From the NCBI RefSeq assembly GCF_001411555.2, contig NC_049907.1, forward strand, positions 32,563,734-32,627,733: DNA of 64,000 nt, read 5' to 3'. Both the position numbers and the translations under genes were made by a program. The notes below the pieces were generated by a model. It saw only the letters and a list, made by a program, of their open reading frames with translations, did not search any database and was not told the DNA's origin. Each line of letters starts with the position of its first letter. Within the stretch, counting starts at the first letter, position 1. Below, piece after piece: positions 32,086 through 43,298 of the stretch. This stretch comes from Juglans regia. Its lineage: Eukaryota > Streptophyta > Magnoliopsida > Fagales > Juglandaceae.

Positions 32086-35000
32086 AGCGGAAACAAAATC
32101 AAATTCAGAATCAGAGAGTCATACCAAAGGTTTTCAGAAATCACGTCTTATCCACTGAACAAAATTTTCAGAACAGAACAAAATCATATCACAACATAAT
32201 TTATGCACAAATTTCATATTCGCTCTCTTTTTCAAAGTTCAGAAACAGAATGTCAAAAATAAGCTCATGTCTACACCAGTCATGACAGAAAATACTTTCT
32301 TCTTAAACAAAATCTCATGAGTAATGCAGAATAAATAACTGAGATAGTTCAAATTTGTTTTCATAACGTATATTTTCCAAAAATAACCTCAGCTCATTTT
32401 ATTTTAATGCAAAGTCTAGCATAGGAACCCCACTTACCTGGACTCTTAGCTTTTTAGGAATTTCCTCAAAATGCTGAACAATTATTAATTATCACTTATA
32501 ACATCATAATAACGTAATTCTCATAAATTTGCAATCGAACACAATTTCAATATTTAATCCTAAGATGCTAAAATAACCTATTTTAATTCCTCAAAACCTA
32601 AAATTCTCATAATCCGAAAATATATCATCCCTTTCTAAAATCGCCAATGTCCATTTGATAACTTCGACTAAAAAAAAACATTTAAAAGTCTAACTTATTT
32701 ATTAACGAAAACAACTTATAAAGTTTAATACTAGATAATATAATTATCCCAAAATATTTTAAAATAAACCATAACTATTTTTAAATAGACTAAATCATAA
32801 CTAAAGTGCAAAATAATAACATTACTCCAATATTGTTTACTCTAAAAAAATAAAACTTTACTTAATAACATGATAAAATACTTAAGTGATTTTCTGTAAT
32901 CATAATTAAAATGTTCACAATAAAATTTCACACTTACTTTAAAAAAAATAATATGCCACACTTAGTGCAATTTTAAAAAAATCCTATATATATTTTCTGT
33001 AAATTTCTTATACTTCCTACAAAGACCATGTAAAAAAAAAAAAAACAGATTTAATAAAAACATAATACCAAATTGAAACCACCCAATAATAAGTGTAATA
33101 TTGTGATTTCTTATCCAAAAATATGAAAACTAACTTTACGTAAATTCTTGAGAAAATGTTGAATAAGTTTAGGGTGCAACAGTCGGCGAGGCGGGGCGCG
33201 AGAAACTCATCGAGAAGAGAATGAGAGACGCAACGGCAGTGCTGGGCGGATGTCGAAGGTGGTCCACGCGGCGGCAGAGCATTGAGATTGAGAGAGACAG
33301 TAACACGGTGAGGGAGATAGAGAGTGAGGGAGAGACGTAGAAAGAGAGAACGAAGGCTCACCTTGATGCATCGAGGCGTGCGATGGTCTGGGACTGGGCG
33401 TCGACCAGGGTAGCGTCCAATCAAGGGTGGCTAGGGCGTTGGCGTCGCTTGTAGCTGAGGCAATAGGTGGGGTGGTGGCTTACGGGCGGTGAGTTGGTTG
33501 AGCCATGACTGCTCTATTTCGATTGTCTAAAACAGGGGAGTTTCGTGGCTTGCAACGGAGGCTACGGGAGGCGTTGGGCGGCGGCTTCGTGTGGCTGGGC
33601 ATGGTGGTGGGATCTGGACAGAGGTTTTCGTGGGGTGGAAGAATCGGTGGCAACTATGTGGAGGTGTTGATTCACTTTTGACCGTGCATGTGTGTTGCTC
33701 GAGGTTGCTGAGGTTGCCCGAATGATGAACATTCCCAACGCAACCGTTTGTTCCTGCGACTGCGAGGTGTTGGTTGTCGGTGGTGCATGGCTATGACGAA
33801 AGCTGGTAGCTTGCGGAGGAACTACCATTGCGTACGGCAACAAGGAAAACCGGAGAGGAGCTTGGGACGCTCTCGTTTGGGCTTCCGTGAAGGTCTGATT
33901 CAGGCTCTGTTTCAGGTTGTGGCTGGGGCCAGATGGCTTTTCCACGGTGGTCCCGTGGCTGACACTAGGATGAGGGGAACAAAGCACGCGATGCTTGAGA
34001 GATGGTGGTCGGTGTCCGTGAAGCAGTGCTGGTTTTGGTTGTCCACGGAGTAGTGGCGTGGAAAAGGAGGCTTGAATGGAGGTTTGCGGCAACACTAACG
34101 CTTGGTTGATAAAGTTTACCTATGTATATAGGGTGAAGAGAAAAACCCTAGGGAGGAAAGACGTGCATGTGACTAGCGGAGAGAACTATACGCCATCTTC
34201 ACTTTTCTTTTTTAAACAACTACTCGCTGCATCTCTCTGTTTACAGCAAACGCGCATGGGCCCTAGAGTGATCGGGTAGATCCCATTTTAAATATTTGGG
34301 GCCACATTTTGGATAATAAGAAAATCATAAAAGAAATGGATTTTGGACCTCGACTCATCCTTAAAAAAAATGTACTTGTCCTATAAATTTTGCTAGTGAA
34401 GATCCACTTGTTCCATTAACAGATTTTAAACCTAATTATCAAACCTATTGAAAAATTTATATTCTACCTAAAATATCTTAGGTCCGAACTCTCTTCATCA
34501 AAATTTTACTCTCAATCCCAAATGGGATTTCCATAACTATAAACCCAAGGATTTTGTAAAGTGGGCTTGGCTGGCCCGGGTGTTACACTAATAAAATATT
34601 TACGGAAACTAGACTCAAAGAAGAACAAATTGCATGAAAGAGTCATTATGAGAAAATACATAAAAAGGGTAAAAAATGGCCACGCAAAAAAAACCAGAAA
34701 TCTGCCCGAGAGTGCTCTTTTGGGTTTGTCTCTAAGAACGGGGGGGAAGAAGTGATTAAATGGAGAGAAGTGAGCCTTGCACGACTTTAGACTCCTGGAG
34801 GAGGAAGTTATGGGCTTGAAAGACCCTTGATTGGAGTTGGCTATGTGACATCAAGTGGAGAGTAATGAGGGCAAAAGACTGCCTGCAGCAGCTGTGAGAG
34901 ATGGAGGTTGATGGAGTGGACTTCTCTTCACATAAAGGCACTAATGGGTTGCAGCCAATGGCAGTGGATGTTCTGCCATGTGGGGGAGGAAACTTTTTCA

Positions 35001-36025
35001 AGAAGCTTTGCTAGGGTGGCCAATTCCGTGGGCCTTGGTGGGCCCCAACCAAGTGGGCTTCAATTTGGGGTTTAAAGGGGGTTTAGTTAGGGTTTGAGAT
35101 GCTATTAAGTCCAAAACCAATTTTTATTGGCACAATCAAATTTCCAAGGTTTAAAAGGTTGGATAATGATGTCATAACAAAGATTTGATTAATTAATAGC
35201 ATGTGGAAGTGATTTAATCAAGTGATTAAACACAATGCTAGAAATCGGGTTAAAAAGGATTTGGAGGCCAACTTTAGGATTTGGGAAAACCGTTTAGGAT
35301 TTCGGTTTCAACCAAGGTTTTGGGGTTTCAATTGGATTCCAACCATTTAGGGTTTTGCTAGGATTGAAACCTTCTTTGGTCTGGCACAATTTGGTTGAAC
35401 AGATGAAACAAAGTTTTGCTTAGGTGGCATGATCTCACACCTTGATTTCCTTCACAAATCTTATCTAATGGTTCATCATTGTTCCAAGTGTCTAATATTA
35501 TTCACTATCTGTGTCTAAGATCTTGCCAAGTGTCCAAATAAAATCTCTCTAACTTAATTTGGACATTCCACACTATGATTTTGAAAATACTGCACTAGGT
35601 GCGCTTATCGAGGTTACTATTCACTCCAAAAAAAAGCTTAATAAACTTAGTACTGAAAAATTCTAAATACTCATATTAACCTATAGTGAAAATCGTTTAC
35701 CGAAATTCAACCCCGAAGTGCCCCTAAAAATAATTTCACAATTTTGAACAAGTGTTTCGTCCGAAATTATGAAAATGAGCTATTGCGCCATAAAATCTTA
35801 AATAATCAACTGAGTCAAAAGGCGTAGACCATAACGCATTCTGAAACTTCTAACTACCTCAAATAATTAAAGTCACATTTCTAGCATCATAGTGAGTGAT
35901 AAAACTGACTATGTTGACAGACTAAAACATGTGCGATTGGTCGATTTGTAAAAACTTATGGAGTTTTCACGAGGTTCCTAAAGTCAATAGAAATTCCACC
36001 AGTGAATTTCTAGTGGGCTGTTACA

Positions 36026-36873
36026 ATATTCTCCTTCTCGTGTGATGCACGTGGTAATGCTTCGCGGAATGGTCCTAGAAAACTCTTTGTCTCGGATTAT
36101 GATTATAGACTCTCGCTAACTCCATAGACACTTACACGAGTGTGCACACACACACTAGCATCCAGGGTTCCCATTCAAGATATTGCATCAGAAGTAGAAA
36201 TGAGTTAAAACATAAAAAACATTGAAAGCATCATAAATCAACTAGTAAATATAGCTAGAAACATAGTGCTAGAAATATTTATTTATGCTTGTAGAAAAAG
36301 GGAAGATTATAGAAGCGATGCAATGTCTCTCACACACAACATTCACCTCACATTATCTAGCACTGTCTTATCCAACACTATCTTAGAAGCTAACCTACCT
36401 TTGTACTTCAGAAGTTCTCTCGTTGCTTTCTTGCTCCTTGCTTTTCATAGCAGTCGCTTCCATTTAAATAAAGTGGGAATGTCAGATGTCTTCTCTAACA
36501 TATTACTGACTCCTAATATGCTTGGATAGGAGTCTTTCATCCTTGTCCTGTCATACTAAAGGAAGACAAAGACAGGTAACCGGGGCACGGTCCGCATACC
36601 ATATGGTATGCCAAATCCTCAGTTCTCCTTTGAACGAAGATCCTCCATGTGGCCTCAAGCTATACTTTTAAATCCTGACGACACGACATGTCACACCTTC
36701 ACCTTTAATTGCAGAGCTACTTATATAACCTCTCAAATTGAGTGTGGGCTTTTACGCTTGTTGTTGACACTTCTACGAACTCTTCCATGTTATCCCAAAA
36801 AGTTTCCATGACTGGTTGTGTCAGTCATTGTCCGTACTCTTTGACGAGTGATCATTGGGAGGGTAGCTTGTAA
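36026..36873. other. Stretch without a recognisable gene
   Basis: The first 30 bp may be the end of the internal region of the flanking LTR element. After that I see no gene. A perfect 18-bp palindrome GCATACCATATGGTATGC lies at 36594-36611. A (CA)n run is near 36150. Confidence 0.5.
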
Positions 36874-37343
36874 GAGCATTGGCATTGGCTTCATCAAAAG
36901 CCTAGCCAAATGCAAAATATGATGAATTTCATTAAAATAGAGTTGCATTGGATTAGCCAAAGAGATAAGTGTGAAACTTTGAGATACAGTAAATGAATGG
37001 GTTTCTTCAAATTTGAAGGGCTACTATTCACTCATCAAATCTATTTTTTATTCACTTTTTATCTCCAAAGGTCTTTTTTATTCACGTTTAATCTCCAACT
37101 GTCTTGTAATAATAATGTAGGAATCAAATTAAATTATTAATTAACATGTGATTAGTGTAATTGTAAAATCTGAAAAAAAAATAAAAATACTTTTATTAAA
37201 AAAATAATATTATATTATTATTTTGATGAATTCAATGGTTAATTCAATGTGGGGTTATGGCTAGGGAGGTTTTGGATTTATAGAAATCATGTACTTTTCA
37301 TCAAATTTTAGAGATAACTTTGATGAAGTCAATGTTAATGCTC
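36874..37343. mobile_element. MITE, PIF/Harbinger-like, target duplication TAA
   Basis: GAGCATTGGCATTGGCTTCA opens the element, and the reverse complement of the right end starts GAGCATTAACATTGACTTCA. TAA flanks both ends (36871-36873 and 37344-37346). The 470-bp interior is AT-rich and non-coding. The termini are related to those of the MITE at 5928-6497. Confidence 0.9.
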
Positions 37344-37346
37344 TAA

Positions 37347-37743
37347 CTCGCCTGAGCTCACAAGTCCCTTCAGCTTCTCATTCTCATCCTCATGAGAGAT
37401 GACTTTTCTAGTTAATCTGTAGTGGCCAAGTTCCTCACCTCTTCCTTGCTCTGGGACATGTCAGTCGGATTCCCACGTGGTGCTTAATCTCCCAGATGTT
37501 GGACTAGCTGCACTTGGTGTCTCCTGCTATTGGTTCCTAAGACCATTGGAGTGCTTCTCATCTTTGCCTTTCCTTCAACTCCACAAATGACCAGTCCCCT
37601 TTCGCATTACTTAGGACCCTGACACAGTCCATTTTCAATATTCTGGCCGGAATATGTATTCGGCTCGGTATACTTAAAATGGCAATCACTATAATTTTAA
37701 GAAAAAACTTGTATATTTAGGTAATTTCTCATACATGGTTTAA
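37347..37743. other. Stretch without a recognisable gene
   Basis: Mixed-composition sequence with no clear frame, repeat or boundary. It probably belongs to the same retroelement debris as 37744-39380. Confidence 0.4.
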
Positions 37744-38045
37744 AGGGGTGAGCACTTTGCCACCTTATGCTCGCCCGGGTGTGAACACTCTTTGCTCCCC
37801 CTAGGGTTTGAGCACTATTTGCTCGTCTTGGGGGCAAACATTTTTGCTTGCCCCTCTATGGTGCTCGTTCGAGGGGAGCACTTTTCCACCTTGTGCTCGA
37901 TGGGTGACAAGCAATTTCGCTCGCCTTCCAAGGTACAAGTGCTTTTGCTCGCCCCAGTTTGAGCACATTTTTCTAGTCCCAAGATTCAAGTAGTTCGAAC
38001 AACTTTGTTTGCTCTGAGTGCAAGCACTCTTTGCTTGTAGGGCCA
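37744..38045. repeat. Degenerate GAGCACTTTTGCTCG repeat tract
   Basis: About nine imperfect units of 26-43 bp built on (G)AGCACT-TTTGCTCG-CCC. In several units GAGCA and TGCTC form short inverted pairs. Confidence 0.7.
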
Positions 38046-38819
38046 CAATGAAGGAGCGGTCACTTTCCTCCCATGATGTTTTCAAAACATCAAGTGCTTG
38101 TCTCGTGCACGTGTCCTCCTACTAGAGGAGAAAATTTGTTTTGTAGTAGAAAAATCATGTTCTCTTCATCAAGACTTTCTTTAACCTTTGGCATATAGAA
38201 TTTTGACTAAATCTTCTGGCTGGTCCGTCCATTATCTCCCAAATAACAGCCCTCCAATGGGTGAGTGCCAAGTAGGCTTCCCATTTTAATTTCCATGTGA
38301 CCGTACATCAGGAGATAACGCACGGTCTGAAATTCATCCCCTATCCAGAGCCTCTCATCTCGCATGGTCCTCTCTAGAGCCCCCATCCCCTCGCCCCCAT
38401 TTTGCACCGAAACAAGAAAACCACCCCCTCTCCGCCCACCCTCTCCCAGGACCAGACTAGAAACCTCGAAGCCCCGCTCACTCGTGACCCTCCCTTGTCT
38501 CTCTTGACCATATCTAGAACCTCGAGCCCTAATGTGTTCTAATTTGTAGATTCTCTACCAGTCACCACTGACGACGTAACCCTCGAAGTCGTGACAGTTT
38601 GAGGACAAGATTGGTGCCGTTAGCCTCTCCGGTATGCCCTTTTACCATTTATTCTCTAGCAGCTATGAATTCCCCAAATATTGTAGTGAGTTATGATTTC
38701 TTCTGATATTTTATTTTTATTTCATAATTCATCTGAGATTTTGTTTCTCTAATAGCTATGAATTCGTCTATAAGTGTAGTTAGTTACAATGATAGTGGTA
38801 ATATGGCTATCAATTTTAC

Positions 38820-39010
38820 TGTGGCTTGAGATTGTGGTGTGAGATGGTTGCGTGAATTCTGATATTTTGGCATAAATTCTTATAATAGTAGTTCTGATAT
38901 TTTGATTGTGGTGTGAGATTGTGGCATGAATTCTGATAATAGTGGTTCTGATATTTTGATTGTGGTGTGAGATTGTGGCGTGAATGCTTTTGAGATCGTA
39001 GTAATATGGC
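38820..39010. repeat. Tandem repeat, about 54-60 bp, three to four copies
   Basis: Units contain TTGATTGTGGTGTGAGATTG and GAATTCTGATAATAGTGGTT. They are imperfect and lie in gene-free sequence. Confidence 0.8.
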
Positions 39011-39141
39011 GATCAATTTTGACTGCATGGATTTCTATCGTCTCAGAATACTTGGTTGATGCCATTGAGGTAGCTTCGACCTGTGAATCTGTTTTGTTCT
39101 TTGATGTGTAGTAAATTTTTTTGGAGCACCTTTAATGTATT

Positions 39142-39380
39142 TGTAACAGCCCGCTCCTTCTCTCTAATGGTCACGAGTCTCGTTTGCGTGTTGAACTCCG
39201 ATGGCGTGTTTTTAAAGTTAGTAGTTGATTTTAATGTAAGCCCAGCAAATTTCGAGGACGAAATTTATTAAAAGGATGAGAGAATGTAACAACCTGCTTC
39301 TTTTCTCCCATGAGTTATGCAAATTTTGAGGATGAAATTTATTATAAGGAGGGGAGAATAAAACAACTCGCTCCTTTCTC
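39142..39380 (+). mobile_element. Ty3/gypsy 3' end with repeated polypurine/LTR junction
   Basis: AATTTCGAGGACGAAATTTA at 39249 is the usual coding end of plant Ty3/gypsy pol (NFEDEI) and is followed by AAAAGGATGAGAGAA and TGTAACAACC at 39285. A second version (TTTTGAGGATGAAATTTATT, GGAGGGGAGAA) follows at about 39325-39358. LTR-start-like sequence (TGTAACAGCCCGCTCC) also lies before both, at 39142. Confidence 0.65.
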
Positions 39381-41268
39381 TCTCGAATGGTCATGAGTCT
39401 CGTTCTGCATGTTAGACCTCAAATATTTTAAATGTTCGAGAAGTATTTTAAATGGGATGTTTCCAATGTTATTGGACCAAGTCTAATTTGAAGAAAGACA
39501 ATTATAATATTTTTTAGAGCTTCAAAAATATTATAATTGTGGAAAATCATTTTATCTAAATGATTTTAGCTATTCAAAATATTATGGTACTTAAATTATG
39601 GTGAAAACTCTAATTAATTAGATGGTTTTATTCTTTTAAAGATATTTAGCAAAACTTCATCATTTATTTAATGATGAAAGAATATTATTTTATAAACTAA
39701 AGTTGAGTTTAAATTTATGAGATAATATTCTATCTTAATTCCTCTTATTTTAGTTAGTTAAATCAGTGTTTAAATCTCCACTGTTGGATAAGATTTAGGA
39801 CCCCTAGATGAATGGCCTAAATAAAAACCCTAACTCCCTCTCTTTTTCCCCTCACTTTCCTCTTCTGCCTCTCTCTCTTCTCTCCCTCGCCGACAGCCCC
39901 TCTCCCTCACTCTGTCTCCTCCCATAAGCAGCCCAGCCACCGTCGACCACCACTGCAGCGCCGCACCTCCACCACCTCATCTGCGACCCACCTCCGACCG
40001 GACCCAGCCACCGCAGTTCCCCCTTCCCCTTCATTTACCCGAAACAACCCCTCTTTCCTCACGAGTTTCTCCCCTGGCACCATCGCACCACTACCATCAA
40101 CCTCCTCCCTTACCCTCGACCTCCCCCTAGCCTCCCCATGCCCAGCAGAGCCCCCATCCTCCCACACACTCCCTCACTCTCTATCACACGGGTTTCACCA
40201 CCCATGGCCAATTCCGCCACCACGGCGCCACCCACCACCTCCTCGAGCCACCACCAGCTCCACCGCACCTCCCTCAACCCCTCCATGCCTGGCTCTTACG
40301 CCCTCCCTCTCCCTCTCTTGAATTCACTGTACATGGCTAGATCCACCGTGCTCCACCCCTCACCGCCACTACGAGCCTCCCCATGGCCACCCCTTCTAGA
40401 TCCACCAACCTGCATACGCAAACAACCCCCAACCACCGTGAACAACCACTGCACATGGCTAGTTTTCACTGTGCACAGCCTTCCACCATCGCCCATGACC
40501 TCGGCCACCTCACACAACCTAGATCTAGTATAGAAATCCTAGATCTGGTCCCCGAGATAGCCCCGTTCCAAGGTCACGGCCATGACCACTACCGCCCAAG
40601 CTAGTGGCTTCTAACTTTGCTGGTCGTGCCGGGCAGCGAGCAACGCACGGGTTATCCCGACGATGGTATAACTCTCTTTCCCTTTCCCTCGTTAGCTTTA
40701 TTATGAAGTTTATTGTGGACTATGTTGTATTGTGGAGTTCGTTGTGTAGTGTGGTGATGTGAAGTGTGGTTGTGTACGTGAAGTGTTGGACGTAGTTGTG
40801 TAGGGTGTTGTGTAGTAGTGTTGTGAACTGGGCTGTATTGGTAGTTGGGAAGTGTGTAGTAGGGGTGATGCGTGACGTAGTGTGGAATGGGAAGAGTACA
40901 CGTGGAGTGTACTCTAGTGGCGTTGTGCGGAATGGGAAGAGTACACGTGGAGTGTACTATCGTGATGTAAAGTGGAATGGGAAGAGTACACGTGGAGTCA
41001 CGTGTACTCTGTGTGGCATAGTGGAGTGTACTCGTGACGTAGTGTGGATTGGGAAGAGTACATGTAGAGTGTACTCTTGTGGCATAGTGTGGAATGGGAA
41101 GAGTACACGTGGAGTATACTCTCATGGCATTGTGTGGAATGGGAAGAGTACAAGTGGAATGTACTCCATGTGGTGAAGTAATGCATCGTATGGCATGTGT
41201 GTCGCAGTGGTGATATGGTGTAGTGTGTTGTGAAGGGAGTACACGTGAAGTGTACTCCATGTGGTGTA
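39285..41268 (+). mobile_element. Truncated LTR, plus strand
   Basis: It starts TGTAACAACC after a purine tract. AAATAAAAACCC with a CT-rich and then GC-rich leader-like stretch is seen at 39815-40600, as in family-A LTRs. It ends in the 45-bp minisatellite, where a family-A LTR of opposite orientation begins. The proline-rich frames at 40138-40533 are composition artefacts. Confidence 0.55.
40884..41185. repeat. 45-bp minisatellite carrying CACGTG G-boxes
   Basis: Six units start with GGAATGGGAAGAGTACACGT or a close variant at 40884, 40929, 40973, 41046, 41091 and 41136. Spacing is 44-45 bp except one 73-bp unit. Units 1, 2, 3 and 5 hold CACGTG. AGTACAC and GTGTACT face each other within a unit. 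A further partial copy is near 41229. Confidence 0.9.
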
Positions 41269-42066
41269 GTAATGCAGAACAAATAACTGAGGTAGTTCAA
41301 ATTTGTTTTCATAATCAGATATGTATATTTTCCAAAAATAATCTCAGCTCATTTTATTTTAATGCAAAGTCTAGCATATGAACCCCGCTTATCTGGACTT
41401 CTTAGCTTTTCAGGAATTTCCTCAAAATGCTGAACAATTATTAATTGTCTCACCTATAACATAATAACGTAATTCTCATAAATTTCCAATCGAACACAAT
41501 TTCAATATTTAAGCCTAAGATGTTAAAATAACCTATTTTAATTCTTCAAAAACCTAACTTCACGTAACCCTAAAATATCGTCACATTTTCTAAGTTCATC
41601 AATGTCCCAATAATCAGTCTGAACAAAACACAAAACTAACTTATTTACTAATGAGATCAAATTATAAAATTTAATACTAGATAATATAATTATCCCAAAA
41701 TATTTTAAAATAAACCATAACTATTTTTAAATAGACTAAATCATATCTAAAATGTAAAAATAACATTACACCAATATTGTTTACTTTTAAAATAAAACTT
41801 TACTTAATAAAATGTTAAAATAATGTTCTGTAATCATAATTAAATAACAGTGTACGAATACATAATAAAAGTATAAAAGCCCATTAATATAACATGTAGT
41901 AAAGGGTATTACGGTAATTTCAATTAATTCTTTGAAAACGAACAAAACAAACCTACGTAAATTAACATAACATGCACGGCAGGGCTTACGCACGGAGGAA
42001 AACAAGCGGCAGTGTGCGACGTAGGCGAGGGACTATGTAGACGGCGGTGATCTCGACGGAGCACTG

Positions 42067-42103
<37 letters not shown>

Positions 42104-43298
42104 AACGAATGAGAAAAAAAAATGAAAGACAGAATAAGCCGAGAAAGTGTGACATAGAGGTGCTATCGGTGGCTTACCGAGTGGGACGCGGCGGATAGGA
42201 GTGGCGTGAATTGACCGTCGGAGTTCTCTGTGCCGGTGGTAATGACGTGGAAGTGCTGGCACCGTGTGTGGTGGCTTCGAACGACAAGTGCACTGGGTTG
42301 GGTTACTCTGTTTTTGGTGGCTAAAATAGGGGAGTTTTCGGTTCACTACGTAGGTGGTCGCCTTCGGCAGTAAGGTGGTGGTGCAGTGGTATACGGCAGA
42401 CGAGAGGGAGCTCCAGTGATGGCCAAGTGGAGATGGCGCACGGCGAAGGGGAGCTGCGGTCCGTGGAGTTGCAGTGTGCTCGGGTTGCTTCGATTTTGTA
42501 TGGAAGCAGCGTGTATTCTGAAGAGACTAACAGTGGCTGCAACTTGGTGGAGGGTTGACAGAGGCTGAGCTATGGTGCACAACGGTAAAAAGGATAGAAG
42601 TTTCGGTTGTTGGCTGTGGAGGTGCGACACTAGGCTCTGTTTTGGTTGCTGGAAAACAGGGGAGTTCGTGGGTGGTGTGTCCATGCATGTGGGTGGCTCT
42701 TCCGAGGTGTGGAGGTGGAGGGTTCAAGATGTGGGATTTCGGAGAAGCATAAAAAGTGTTTCCGTTGGTGGTTTTTCAGTGGCTGGAATTGGTTGTGCTT
42801 GGTGCAGGGTGACGGCGATTCCGTGTGAGCTGAGTTGGTGATGAAAACGCAAAGAGAGCTGGCTACGTGGGTGGCTAGGTTGTGCAGTGTGCGTGAAAAG
42901 TGTAACGTAAATAAATATAGAAAAACAAAAGAAAAACCCTAGGGAGGAGCAGAGGGAGAATTTGCAAGAGAGGCGTGCATGGTGTGGAGTATTGCGTGCG
43001 GTGGCTTGTGTTTGGGTAGTAGTATAACATGTGTCTAAAAATATAGTGCAAAAACCCTAGAGATAAAAGAGACGTGTGTGCAGAAGGAAGGGTAAGCCGT
43101 GTGTGTGCATGCATGCTGTGGGCGACGGAAATAAGCCGTGCGAAAATAATATAGACGGAAAGAGAAGAAAACGAAAAAAAATAAAACATGCGGGGAGAAA
43201 TAAAAAATAAATAAATAAATAAACGGCCAAGATCTCCAAATAAATAAATAAATAAAATCCATAGTCCAACTATACCAATTTTGGGTCCGGGTGTTATA
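41269..43298 (-). mobile_element. Partial family-A LTR, minus strand
   Basis: From AATGCAGAACAAATAACTGA onward it follows the 24039-34587 LTRs (compare 25147 and 32323). It includes the GA run at 42069-42100 and a GC-rich leader, and ends at 43298 with GGGTCCGGGTGTTATA, a mutated terminus. The 3' end of the LTR (hairpin and 30-bp array) is missing because the copy is joined to the 45-bp minisatellite at about 41268. Confidence 0.7.
42069..42100 (-). repeat. (GA)n microsatellite in LTR leader
   Basis: About 16 GA units in the same relative place as the CT run of the nested solo LTR. Confidence 0.95.

Larger units (their letters stand above)
24039..34587 (-). mobile_element. Non-autonomous LTR retrotransposon, family A, CTAAT duplication
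   Basis: The element is bounded by CTAAT at 24034-24038 and 34588-34592. On the minus strand the order is 5' LTR (34587-28149, itself split by a solo LTR), primer binding site next to the LTR, a 1226-bp internal region without gag or pol, a polypurine tract, and 3' LTR (26922-24039). The LTR ends read TGTAACACCCGGGCC and CGGGGCGTTACA. The presence of both priming sites shows it was reverse-transcribed; the lack of coding capacity means the enzymes came from another element. This copy defines the other family-A segments in the window as LTRs. Confidence 0.92.
28149..34587 (-). repeat. 5' LTR of the non-autonomous element, split by a solo LTR
   Basis: After removing the insert 28832-31870 and one ACCAA the LTR is about 3395 bp. 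It has the stem-loop at 28532-28549 and a six-unit minisatellite at 31902-32085. The block 32889-33412 is missing from the 3' LTR. A 177-codon minus-strand frame (33562-34095) lies in the GC-rich leader-like part; see findings. Confidence 0.88.
20959..36025 (-). mobile_element. Family-B-like LTR, host of a nested retrotransposon
   Basis: The left edge TGTGACCCCC at 20959 aligns through GGGACATGCAACACAAGGTTAC with the ends of the family-B copies at 53680 and 59717. The right edge is ...GGGCTGTTACA at 36025, which reads TGTAACAGCCC on the minus strand. Removing the nested element at 24039-34587 and one CTAAT leaves about 4.5 kb. It keeps the family-B hairpin (21478-21497). The reverse complement of 36026-36050 is purine-rich (GAGAAGGAGAATAT), as expected before a 3' LTR. 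No matching target duplication was found, so the element is probably truncated. The outer edges are less certain than the nested ones. Confidence 0.6.

Noticed and set aside
40652..41260. A 202-codon minus-strand frame of repeated STCTLPIPH-type words
   Set aside because: It is a reading of the 45-bp minisatellite, whose length is a multiple of three, so the frame stays open without being a gene.
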